Assembly (NCBI RefSeq): GCF_003046185.1 | Contig: NZ_PZZL01000003.1 | Location: 310,001-374,000 of the forward strand | DNA from: Phreatobacter oligotrophus | GTDB taxonomy: Bacteria; Pseudomonadota; Alphaproteobacteria; Rhizobiales; Phreatobacteraceae | Length of the DNA: 64,000 nt | Direction: 5' to 3' | Shown: positions 1-7,000 of the stretch, piece after piece | How positions within the stretch are numbered: the stretch's first letter is position 1 | Layout of the letters: each line of letters starts with the position of its first letter | Notes under the pieces: model-generated | Seen by the model: only the letters and a program-made list of their open reading frames with translations | Told to the model about the DNA's origin: nothing | Databases searched by the model: none | Made by a program: the position numbers and the translations under genes

Positions 1-192
1 CGACAGCGTGTAGCGCGTCCAGTGCTGGCCCTCCTCGGCGCGGATGCCGGCCGGGGCCAGAAGCGCCCGCTCGAGCGGGGCGAGGAAGGTGGCATCGCCC
101 GCGAAGACCCGGGCCATGTAGAGGCCGAGCGGAACGGCGATGACGACGAGAAGGCCCGCATAGAGCAGGGCCTGGAGAAGATCCGGTGTCAT
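1..192 (-). CDS. kdpA: Potassium-transporting ATPase subunit A (partial, N-terminus only)
   Basis: This is the first 64 codons of KdpA, the K+-binding and translocating membrane subunit of the high-affinity Kdp P-type ATPase. The protein begins MTPDLLQALLYAGLLV, a hydrophobic first helix followed by a short charged loop (GLYMARVF) typical of KdpA N-termini. The reading frame is still open at the left edge, so the rest of the gene, and presumably kdpB and kdpC, lie outside the window. It sits 11 bases after kdpF, as in classical kdpFABC operons. Identity rests on the N-terminus plus the kdpF context. Confidence 0.85.
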   Translation of the reverse strand, partial: MTPDLLQALLYAGLLVVIAVPLGLYMARVFAGDATFLAPLERALLAPAGIRAEEGQHWTRYTLS

Positions 193-203
193 GGATTGAT
201 CTT

Positions 204-293
204 TCAGAAGCGCTCGGGGCGCAGCAGGGCCACCATCAGGTAGCCGAAGGCGAACAGCGCGAAGGCGAGGCCGAGGCCGATATCGAAGGTCAT
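204..293 (-). CDS. kdpF: K+-transporting ATPase subunit F, 29 aa
   Basis: This is a 29-residue single-helix membrane peptide. The first 22 residues are hydrophobic (LGLAFALFAFGYLMVALL) and the end is a charged RPERF tail, which is the KdpF pattern. KdpF stabilises the KdpABC complex in the inner membrane. It lies directly upstream of kdpA on the same strand and starts seven bases after the preceding mini-gene. Length matches the family (about 29 aa). Confidence 0.85.
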   Translation of the reverse strand: MTFDIGLGLAFALFAFGYLMVALLRPERF

Positions 294-300
294 CGCCGCC

Positions 301-387
301 TCACACGCGCTCGGCGCCGGTGACGGCGGCCGCCACCAGGGCAAAGCCGGCAAGGCCGCCGACAAGGAACAGAATGTCGATCCACAT
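301..387 (-). CDS. Small single-pass membrane peptide (28 aa) leading the kdp operon
   Basis: This 28-codon ORF starts MWIDILFLVGGLAGFAL and ends TGAERV, so it is one hydrophobic helix with a charged C-terminus. It precedes kdpF by seven bases. Short hydrophobic ORFs in this position are known from other proteobacterial kdp operons and are usually left unannotated. Size and topology resemble KdpF, which suggests a second tiny Kdp-associated subunit or a duplicated KdpF, but function is inference. A start at 387 gives the whole helix. Confidence 0.55.
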   Translation of the reverse strand: MWIDILFLVGGLAGFALVAAAVTGAERV

Positions 388-431
388 GGGAGAGCTCCGG
401 TCTGGGATGGACCGACGCTAGGGATCACGCG

Positions 432-482
432 CGTAAAGCCGCGACGGCGAAAGGAGCGGTGGGCGTAAAGGCGTCGTAAAGG
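432..482 (-). promoter_or_regulatory. Probable KdpE-type direct-repeat binding site upstream of kdp
   Basis: On the minus strand the octamer CCTTTACG occurs twice with an 11-base period (plus-strand CGTAAAGG at 464-471 and 475-482). A third copy, CGTAAAGC, lies at 432-439, 32 bases (about three turns) away. OmpR/PhoB-class regulators such as KdpE bind direct repeats of this spacing. The site lies 45-95 bases upstream of the first kdp ORF. Assignment to KdpE is inference from position. Confidence 0.5.
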
Positions 483-491
483 CCGCGCGGC

Positions 492-1115
492 TCAGCCCGC
501 GGGACGGCGCAGCACGATGGCCGCGAAATCGCGCGCCAGCCGGTCGATGGCATGGCGGTCTGCGCGATACCATTCCGGCGACCAGTTCATCATGCCGAGA
601 ATGGCGAGCGCGAGGGTCTCGGCCGGCACGTCATCCGGCACCAGCCGCGCCGCCACGAGATCGGCGACGATGCCGTCCCAGACCGCCTCGTAGCGCTTGC
701 GCACCGGCCGCGCCGCGGTCCGCACCGCTTCCGGCGCATCGGTGAAGGCCTTGAGGCCGGCCGAGGTGTAGTCGCTGTATTCGAGCAGCGCGTGGAGATG
801 CGCGGCGATCGCTGCCTCCAGCCGCTCGGCCGGTCCCGCCGTCGCGGGCAGGCCGGACAGCGCCCGCGAAACGCCCTCCTGCACGCGCTCGACGCCATCG
901 TTCATCACCGCGGCGACGATCGCGTCCTTGGAGGCGAAATGGTAGTAGATGCTGCCTGCCTTGATGCCGACGGCGGCGGCGATGTCGCGCAGGGTCGTGG
1001 CCTTGTAGCCGTTGTGGCGCAGGATCCGCGCCGCGGCGTCCAGGATCGTGCGGCGCCCGTCCCGCGGCGCCGCCTCCATGTCCCTGCTGACCTCAGACGC
1101 GCTCGCGCCGTCCAT
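492..1115 (-). CDS. TetR/AcrR-family transcriptional regulator of the acyl-CoA module
   Basis: The N-terminal helix-turn-helix spans about residues 15-60 (TILDAAARIL, then TTLRDIAAAVGIKAGSIYYHFASKDAI), which is the TetR signature. The remainder is an all-helical ligand domain. The ATG at 1115 is chosen because a GGAGGGG ribosome site sits 9 bases upstream; an upstream TTG at 1169 is less likely. Length is 207 aa, normal for the family. It is downstream of the acyl-CoA dehydrogenase on the same strand, and a perfect palindrome in the dehydrogenase/carboxylase intergenic region is its probable operator. The effector may be an acyl-CoA (inference). Confidence 0.9.
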   Translation of the reverse strand: MDGASASEVSRDMEAAPRDGRRTILDAAARILRHNGYKATTLRDIAAAVGIKAGSIYYHFASKDAIVAAVMNDGVERVQEGVSRALSGLPATAGPAERLEAAIAAHLHALLEYSDYTSAGLKAFTDAPEAVRTAARPVRKRYEAVWDGIVADLVAARLVPDDVPAETLALAILGMMNWSPEWYRADRHAIDRLARDFAAIVLRRPAG

Positions 1116-1175
1116 TCCGCTCAACCCCTCCGGCCGCCGCGATGTCCCACGCTCCGCCTCGCGCGGCAAGCGGCG

Positions 1176-2357
1176 TCAGAGCCGCTTGGCGACCTCTTCC
1201 AGCATGACCTCGGTGGCGCCGCCACCGATCGACTGGACGCGGGCGTCGCGCGTCATCCGCTCGATGGCGCTGCCGCGCATGAAGCCGAATCCGCCATGGA
1301 ACTGCAGGCAGCCATACATGACCTCGTTGACCAGCTCGCCGCAGAGCGCCTTGATCATCGACACCTCGCGCGTCACCTCCTCGCCGCGCGTCTCGCGCCA
1401 GGCCGTGGCGTAGACGAGCTGCCGGCAGGCCTCGGTGCGGGCGGCGAGCAGCGACAGCTTCTGGCGGATGGCCTGCTTGTCCCAGAGCGGCGCGCCGAAG
1501 GCCTTGCGCGTCTTCACATAGTCCAGCGTCAGGTCGAGCGCGGCCTGCGATTCCCCGACCGCCATGGCGCCGAGCACCAGCCGCTCGTTCTGGAAGTTTT
1601 TCATGATGGCGTAGAAGCCGCGGCCCTCCTCGCCGAGGATGGCGCTTTCGGGCACGAAGCAATCCTCGAAGACCAGCTCCGCCGTGTCGGAGGAGCGCCA
1701 GCCATGCTTGTCGAGGGCGCGGCCGACGCGGAAGCCGGGCATGCCCTTCTCGACGAGGAACATGGTGACGGATTTGGACGCCGGCCCGCCGGTGTCGGAC
1801 TTGGCGGCGACGCAGTAGAGATCGGCATGGACGCCGTTGGTGATGTAGAGCTTGGTGCCGTTCAGCACGAAGCCGCCATCGACGCGCCGCGCCGTGGTGC
1901 GGATGCCCTTCACGTCCGAGCCCGCATCCGGCTCGGTCACCGCCACAGCGGTGATGACATCGCCGGAGACGATGCCGGGCATCCACTTCGCCTTCTGCGG
2001 CTCCGTGCCGGCATTGAACACATGGACCGAAGCCATGTCGGTGTGGACCAGCGCCGTGATGGCGACGCCGCTATAGGTCGAGCGACCCAGCTCCTCCGCA
2101 TAGACGACGGTCGCCAGCGCATTCATCGCCGAGCCGCCGAAGGCCTCGGGATAGCGGATGCCGAAGAAGCCGAGGCTGCCCATGCGCCGCAGCACGGCGC
2201 GCGGCACGAAGCCCGCCTCCTCCCAGGCCTCCGCATGGGGCTTCACCTCCTCGTCAACGAAGCGGCGCACCTGTTCGCGCAGCATCTCGTGTTCCGGCTC
2301 GAAGAAGGGCGAGCGCGCGCCGGCGGTGAGCTCGGCGGGATTCGGACGGATGGTCAT
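1176..2357 (-). CDS. Acyl-CoA dehydrogenase (isovaleryl/long-chain-type catalytic Glu)
   Basis: 393 aa FAD flavoenzyme oxidising an acyl-CoA to the 2-enoyl-CoA and passing electrons to ETF. The signature AVTEPDAGSD is at residues 138-147 and the C-terminal FHGGFGFMRG...RMTRDARV block is present. The position of the MCAD catalytic Glu (YEGT) reads GGGAT here. A Glu at 258 in NERLVL instead matches the catalytic base position of isovaleryl-CoA and long-chain dehydrogenases. It is transcribed divergently from the carboxylase genes, sharing their operator. With those genes it suggests branched-chain or acyclic isoprenoid acyl-CoA breakdown; the exact substrate is unknown. Confidence 0.92.
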   Translation of the reverse strand: MTIRPNPAELTAGARSPFFEPEHEMLREQVRRFVDEEVKPHAEAWEEAGFVPRAVLRRMGSLGFFGIRYPEAFGGSAMNALATVVYAEELGRSTYSGVAITALVHTDMASVHVFNAGTEPQKAKWMPGIVSGDVITAVAVTEPDAGSDVKGIRTTARRVDGGFVLNGTKLYITNGVHADLYCVAAKSDTGGPASKSVTMFLVEKGMPGFRVGRALDKHGWRSSDTAELVFEDCFVPESAILGEEGRGFYAIMKNFQNERLVLGAMAVGESQAALDLTLDYVKTRKAFGAPLWDKQAIRQKLSLLAARTEACRQLVYATAWRETRGEEVTREVSMIKALCGELVNEVMYGCLQFHGGFGFMRGSAIERMTRDARVQSIGGGATEVMLEEVAKRL

Positions 2358-2378
2358 GGCGGTCCCTCGGCGATCTTG

Positions 2379-2396
2379 ACCTAACAGACGTTAGGT
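2379..2396. promoter_or_regulatory. Perfect palindromic operator, probably for the adjacent TetR regulator
   Basis: ACCTAAC-AGAC-GTTAGGT is a perfect 7-bp inverted repeat with a 4-base spacer. It lies in the 72-bp gap between the divergent acyl-CoA dehydrogenase (start 2357) and carboxyltransferase (start 2430). Size and symmetry fit a TetR-family dimer site able to repress both directions. Confidence 0.7.
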
Positions 2397-2429
2397 AGGC
2401 AGACTGGCCGGGTCAAGCAGGGGATCGCC

Positions 2430-4001
2430 GTGACCGCCGCCAGCCTCCAAAGCCCGGGCCCTGAGCCTTTCGCCGACCTGATCGCGCGGCTCCGCGCCGA
2501 GCATGCCGCCGTTCTCGCCGGAGGCGGCAAGGCGCAGGTCGATCGCCACCACGCCCGCGGCAAGATCCTGGTGCGCGACCGCATCGACCTGCTGCTCGAT
2601 CCCGGCAGCCCCTTCCTCGAGCTCTCGCCTCTCGCCGCCCATCGACTCTACGGCGGCGAGGTGCCGGCCGCCGGCATCGTCACCGGCATCGGCATGGTCC
2701 ACGACACGCCCTGCATGATCATCGCCAACGATGCGACGGTGAAGGGCGGCTCCTTCTTCGCCGAGACGGTGAGGAAGCACCTGCGCGCCCAGGAGATCGC
2801 CGAGGAACACCGGCTGCCCTGCCTCTATCTCGTCGATTGCGGCGGCGCCTTCCTGCCCGAACAGGACCGCGTCTTCCCCGACCGCGACCATTTCGGCGGC
2901 ACCTTCTACAACCAGTGCCGCCTCTCGGCCTCCGGCATCCCGCAGGTCTCCGCCGTCTTCGGCGGCTGCACCGCCGGCGGCGCCTATATCCCCGCCCTCT
3001 CCGACGAGGTGGTGATGGTGGCCGGCACGGGGCGCATCCACCTCGGCGGCCCGCCCATCGTCAAGGCCGCCATCAACGAGGTGGTCGATGGCGAGACGCT
3101 GGGCGGCGCCGACATGCACACACGCGTTTCCGGCGTCTCCGACCACATCGCCGCCGACGAGCGGGCGGCGCTGGCGAAGCTGCGCGCCATCGTCTCCGGC
3201 TTCGGCGAGGCGCGCAGGATCTCCCCGCCGCCCTTCGCCGCAACGGCGCCCGCCGTTGCGCGGCCGCTCGCCGAGATCGTGCCCACCGACCTCAAGCGCC
3301 CCTATGACGTGACCGAGGCGCTCGGGGCGATGGTCGATGGCGGCACGTTGCAGGCCTTCAAGCCGGATTACGGATCGAGCCTCGTCACCGCCTTCGCCCG
3401 CATTCATGGCTATCCCGTCGCCATCCTCGCCAACAACGGCGTGCTCTTCTCGGAATCGGCGGTGAAAGGCGCTCATTTCATCGAACTCGCCGACCAGCGC
3501 CATATCCCGCTGCTCTTCCTGCAGAACATCACGGGCTTCATGGTCGGCACCGAGGCGGAGCGCGGCGGCATCGCCAAGCATTCGGCGAAGCTCGTCTATG
3601 CCGTGTCGAACGCCCGCGTGCCGAAGCTCACCGTCATCATCGGCGGCTCCTATGGCGCCGGCAATTACGGCATGTGCGGCCGCGGCTTCCGCCCGCGATT
3701 CCTCTTCGCCTGGCCGAACAGCCGCATCGCCACCATGAGCCCCGAGGTCGCCGCGACCGTCGTCACCGACCTGCGGCGCGCCAGCCTCAAGGGCGGCGCC
3801 GACGAGGAGGCCATCGCCGCCCTCGACCGCCGCACCCGCGCGCAGTTCGAGGAACAGAGCGACCCGTACTACGCGACCGCCCGGCTCTGGGACGACGGCA
3901 TCATCGAGCCGGACCAGACCCGCGACGTGCTCGGCCTCTGCCTCGCGCTCTCCCATGGCGAGCCGCGCGACACCTCCCCCCGCCCGGTCTACCGGATGTG
4001 A
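2430..4001 (+). CDS. Acyl-CoA carboxylase beta (carboxyltransferase) subunit, MCC/GCC type
   Basis: 523 aa carboxyltransferase that moves the carboxyl group from biotin to an acyl-CoA. The N-half carries HARGKILVRDRIDLLLDPGSPF and CLYLVDCGGAFLPEQ...FPDRDHFG. The C-half has the oxyanion-type glycine motifs (IIGGSYGAGNYGMCGRGF). The sequence style matches 3-methylcrotonyl-CoA and geranyl-CoA carboxylase beta subunits more than propionyl-CoA carboxylase. Start is GTG at 2430, the only reasonable start after the operator. It pairs with the biotin-carrying subunit 26 bases downstream. Confidence 0.88.
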   Translation: MTAASLQSPGPEPFADLIARLRAEHAAVLAGGGKAQVDRHHARGKILVRDRIDLLLDPGSPFLELSPLAAHRLYGGEVPAAGIVTGIGMVHDTPCMIIANDATVKGGSFFAETVRKHLRAQEIAEEHRLPCLYLVDCGGAFLPEQDRVFPDRDHFGGTFYNQCRLSASGIPQVSAVFGGCTAGGAYIPALSDEVVMVAGTGRIHLGGPPIVKAAINEVVDGETLGGADMHTRVSGVSDHIAADERAALAKLRAIVSGFGEARRISPPPFAATAPAVARPLAEIVPTDLKRPYDVTEALGAMVDGGTLQAFKPDYGSSLVTAFARIHGYPVAILANNGVLFSESAVKGAHFIELADQRHIPLLFLQNITGFMVGTEAERGGIAKHSAKLVYAVSNARVPKLTVIIGGSYGAGNYGMCGRGFRPRFLFAWPNSRIATMSPEVAATVVTDLRRASLKGGADEEAIAALDRRTRAQFEEQSDPYYATARLWDDGIIEPDQTRDVLGLCLALSHGEPRDTSPRPVYRM

Positions 4002-4027
4002 GCCGCGCCAATTTCGAGAGCCTAGCC

Positions 4028-6025
4028 ATGTTCGAGAGCCTGCTCATCGCCAATCGCGGCGAAATCGCCCGCCGCATCATCCGCACGGCCCGCCGCATGG
4101 GCCTGCGCACCATCGCCGTCTATTCGGATGCCGATGCGGGTGCCCCGCATGTCTCGGAAGCCGACGAGGCCCTGCGCATCGGGCCTGCCGCCGCCCGCGA
4201 CAGCTACCTGCGCATTGACGCCATTCTCGACGCGGCACGGCAGACCGGCGCATCCGCCATCCATCCCGGCTACGGCTTCCTGTCGGAACGGCCGGACTTC
4301 CCGGCCGCCTGCGCCGCTGCCGGCATCGCCTTTGTCGGCCCGCCGGCTGAGGTGGTTGCCGCCATGGGATCGAAGATCGCGGCGAAGCGCCTCGCGGTCG
4401 CCGCGGGCGTTCCGGTGGTGCCGGGCTTCGATGCCGATACCGGCGACGACGCGGCCCTGGTCGCGGCGGCCGCGAGCGTCGGCTTGCCCCTGCTGGTGAA
4501 AGCTTCCGCCGGTGGCGGCGGCAAGGGCATGCGCGTCGTGGAGGCCGCGGGCGACATGGCGGAGGCCATCGCCACGGCGCGGCGCGAGGCCAGGGCCGCC
4601 TTTGGCGACGACCGGCTGCTGCTGGAACGGCTGGTGCGCTCGGCCCGCCATGTCGAGGTGCAGGTCGCCGCCGACCATCACGGCGCGGTGGTCCATCTCT
4701 TCGAGCGCGACTGCTCGGTACAGCGCAACAACCAGAAGGTTTTTGAGGAAGCGCCAGCGCCGAACCTCGCCGACGCGATCCGGAGCCGGCTCTATGACGA
4801 TGCCGTGCGGCTCGCCCGCTCCATCGGCTATCGCAATCTCGGCACGATGGAGTTCCTCGTCGATGCCGCGACGGGCGAGCACTTCTTCCTGGAGATGAAC
4901 ACCCGCCTGCAGGTGGAGCATCCGGTGACCGAGATGATCACCGGCCTCGACCTCGTGGAGTGGCAGCTCCGCATCGCTGCCGGAGAACCGCTGCCGCTTC
5001 AGCAGGAGGCCATCCGCGCGTCCGGCCACGCCATCGAGGCGCGGCTCCTGGCGGAGCGGCCGGAAGCCGGCTTCATGCCGGCCTCGGGGCGGGTGGCGCT
5101 GTGGCGCGAGCCGGCCCCGCGGCAAGGGCTTCGCATCGATTCCGGCATCGCGACGGGATCCGAGATCACCGTCCACTACGATTCCATGGTGGCCAAGGTC
5201 ATCGCCCACGGCGCGACCCGAGACGCCACCCGGCAGGCGCTCATCCGCGGCCTGTCGGACCTCACCGTCCTCGGCCCCGACACCAACCGGGCCTTCCTTG
5301 TGGATGTCGCGGCGCATGGGCCCTTCGCCGAGGGGCAGGCGACCACGGCGATGCTGCGCGAGCGCTTCCCCGACGGCTGGACGCGCCCGACGCTGCCGAC
5401 CGATCGCGCCGCGGGCATCGCCGCGGCGGTGATCGCGGCGACGACGCGTCCGGCATCCTCTTCGCCCTGGAATGCGCTGCGCGGCTTCCGCGTCCTCGCC
5501 CCGGCCGGCCGGCCCGCCGTGCAGGAGTTCACCGTCACCCTCGACGGCGCGCGCGAGACCGCCCGCATCCTATTCGACGGGAAGGCCCTGGCCTTGGTGA
5601 CTGCAGAAGGCCCGCTCGCCATCCGTGTGGAGGAAAACCCCTCGGCCCTCTCCTTCCGGATCGCCGGCGACAGCCGCCGCGGCACCGCGGTGGTGGAAGG
5701 CGAGACGGTCGCGATTCGCCTTGGCGAGGCCGAGTGGCGGGCGACGGTGCAGACCGCCCTCGACGCCCACCAGGCGGCAGGCGCCGGCGGCGCCAGCAGC
5801 GATACGCTCCTCGCCCCCATGCCGGGCATTGTCGCCGAGGTGAAGGTGGCTCCGGGCGACGTGGTCGAGGCCGGCCAGCCCCTCGTCGTCATCGAATCCA
5901 TGAAACTGTTCCAGACGCTCGCCGCGCCGCGCGCCGGCACCATCGCCACGGTGGCGGTGACGGCGGGCGAGACCGTCCCGGCAGGCCATCGCCTCGTGGC
6001 GCTGGCGCCGGACACGACATCCTGA
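4028..6025 (+). CDS. Acyl-CoA carboxylase alpha subunit (biotin carboxylase + biotin carrier)
   Basis: 665 aa. The biotin carboxylase N-domain starts MFESLLIANRGEIARRI. The ATP-grasp core follows (KASAGGGGKGM; FLEMNTRLQVEHPVTE). A C-terminal biotinyl domain carries ESMKLF with the acceptor lysine at about residue 626. Length fits MCC/GCC/PCC alpha subunits. The start at 4028 is set by the invariant IANRGEIA motif; the upstream open frame overlaps the partner gene and is not homologous. It carboxylates biotin with ATP and bicarbonate for the partner beta subunit. Confidence 0.92.
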   Translation: MFESLLIANRGEIARRIIRTARRMGLRTIAVYSDADAGAPHVSEADEALRIGPAAARDSYLRIDAILDAARQTGASAIHPGYGFLSERPDFPAACAAAGIAFVGPPAEVVAAMGSKIAAKRLAVAAGVPVVPGFDADTGDDAALVAAAASVGLPLLVKASAGGGGKGMRVVEAAGDMAEAIATARREARAAFGDDRLLLERLVRSARHVEVQVAADHHGAVVHLFERDCSVQRNNQKVFEEAPAPNLADAIRSRLYDDAVRLARSIGYRNLGTMEFLVDAATGEHFFLEMNTRLQVEHPVTEMITGLDLVEWQLRIAAGEPLPLQQEAIRASGHAIEARLLAERPEAGFMPASGRVALWREPAPRQGLRIDSGIATGSEITVHYDSMVAKVIAHGATRDATRQALIRGLSDLTVLGPDTNRAFLVDVAAHGPFAEGQATTAMLRERFPDGWTRPTLPTDRAAGIAAAVIAATTRPASSSPWNALRGFRVLAPAGRPAVQEFTVTLDGARETARILFDGKALALVTAEGPLAIRVEENPSALSFRIAGDSRRGTAVVEGETVAIRLGEAEWRATVQTALDAHQAAGAGGASSDTLLAPMPGIVAEVKVAPGDVVEAGQPLVVIESMKLFQTLAAPRAGTIATVAVTAGETVPAGHRLVALAPDTTS

Positions 6026-6036
6026 AGGAGCAACCC

Positions 6037-6492
6037 ATGCCCGGGCTCTATTTCGACGACTTCACCGTCGGCCACCACTTCGCCCACGAGGTGACGCGCA
6101 CCATCACGGAAGCCGACAACATCTGGTTCTCCTGCCTGACGCTGAACCCCCAGCCGCTGCACATCGATGCCCATGCCGCCGCGCGCAGCGAGTACGGCCG
6201 CCCCATCGTCAACAGCCTCTTCACCCTCGGCCTGCTGGTCGGGCTCACCGTCGCCGACACGACGCTGAACACCACCGTCGCCAATCTCGGCTTCACCGAG
6301 GTGAAGTTCCCGGCGCCCGTCTTCCCCGGTGATTCCATCCGCGCCGAGACCTGGGTGCGGGAGGTTCGCCGCAGCCGTTCGCGGCCTGAGCAGGGCATCG
6401 TCACCTTCGAGCACAAGGCCTTCAACCAGGACGGCGTCGAGGTCGCCTCCTGCCTGCGCGCGGCGCTGATGCGCTGCCGCCCCGGCGCCTGA
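6037..6492 (+). CDS. MaoC-family hydratase (hot-dog fold), first of two
   Basis: 151 aa single hot-dog domain. The hydratase-2 motif region NPQPLHIDAHAAARSEYGRPIVNSL resembles R-specific enoyl-CoA hydratases, with Asp and His in the HIDA segment. It starts 11 bases after the biotin carboxylase gene, with AAGGAG as ribosome site. It probably hydrates the unsaturated, perhaps carboxylated, acyl-CoA made by this cluster. The product is inferred from context. Confidence 0.85.
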   Translation: MPGLYFDDFTVGHHFAHEVTRTITEADNIWFSCLTLNPQPLHIDAHAAARSEYGRPIVNSLFTLGLLVGLTVADTTLNTTVANLGFTEVKFPAPVFPGDSIRAETWVREVRRSRSRPEQGIVTFEHKAFNQDGVEVASCLRAALMRCRPGA

Positions 6493-6503
6493 GGGAGATC
6501 ACC

Positions 6504-6947
6504 ATGGGCCTCAGCTACGACGCCTTCGAACCCGGCGCGACCTACACGACGCCCCGGCGCACCATCATCGAGGCGGACATCACCCAGTTCGCCGGGCTCA
6601 CCGCCGACTTCAATCCGCTGCATGTCGACGAGGTCCATGCCGCTGCGAGCCAGTTCGGCACCCGTATCGCCCATGGCCCCATGCTGGTCGGCATGGCCTT
6701 CGGGCTCGCCTCGCGCGCCGGCCTTCTCGACGGCACGGTGATGGGGCTGCTCGGCATCACCTGGACCTTCACCGGCCCGGTGCGGGCGCAGGACACGGTG
6801 CATGTGGTGGTGACGGTCGTGGGCAAGCGCCCGACCCGCAAGGACGACCGCGGCGTGGTCGACCTCCGCCTCGACGTGGTCAACCAGCACGGCGAAACGG
6901 TGCAGACCGGCACCGCAGCCCTCATGGTCAGCCGCCAGGCGGCGTGA
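6504..6947 (+). CDS. MaoC-family hydratase, second of two
   Basis: 147 aa hot-dog protein. Its motif ADFNPLHVDEVHAAASQFGTRIAHGPMLVGM is a fuller match to the R-hydratase signature (N..H.D...A....F...I.HG) than the neighbour. It starts 11 bases after the first MaoC gene. The two may form a heterodimer, as split MaoC pairs do in some actinobacteria, or act on successive intermediates (inference). Confidence 0.87.
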   Translation: MGLSYDAFEPGATYTTPRRTIIEADITQFAGLTADFNPLHVDEVHAAASQFGTRIAHGPMLVGMAFGLASRAGLLDGTVMGLLGITWTFTGPVRAQDTVHVVVTVVGKRPTRKDDRGVVDLRLDVVNQHGETVQTGTAALMVSRQAA

Positions 6948-6953
6948 CCGGCC

Positions 6954-6970
6954 CGGCGGCACTGCCGCCG
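6954..6970. terminator. GC-rich hairpin between convergent genes
   Basis: CGGCGGC-ACT-GCCGCCG forms a perfect 7-bp stem between the end of the second MaoC gene and the convergent chemoreceptor. There is no T-run on either strand, so it is at best a weak or Rho-assisted end. Confidence 0.35.
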
Positions 6971-7000
6971 AGTCACGGGAAACGCGTTCGATTGCCCCGG

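Noticed and set aside
552-2384. A 610-aa open frame on the plus strand
   Set aside because: It runs antisense to the TetR and acyl-CoA dehydrogenase genes and reads as Arg/His/Gly-rich low-similarity sequence, as expected for the complement of GC3-rich genes.
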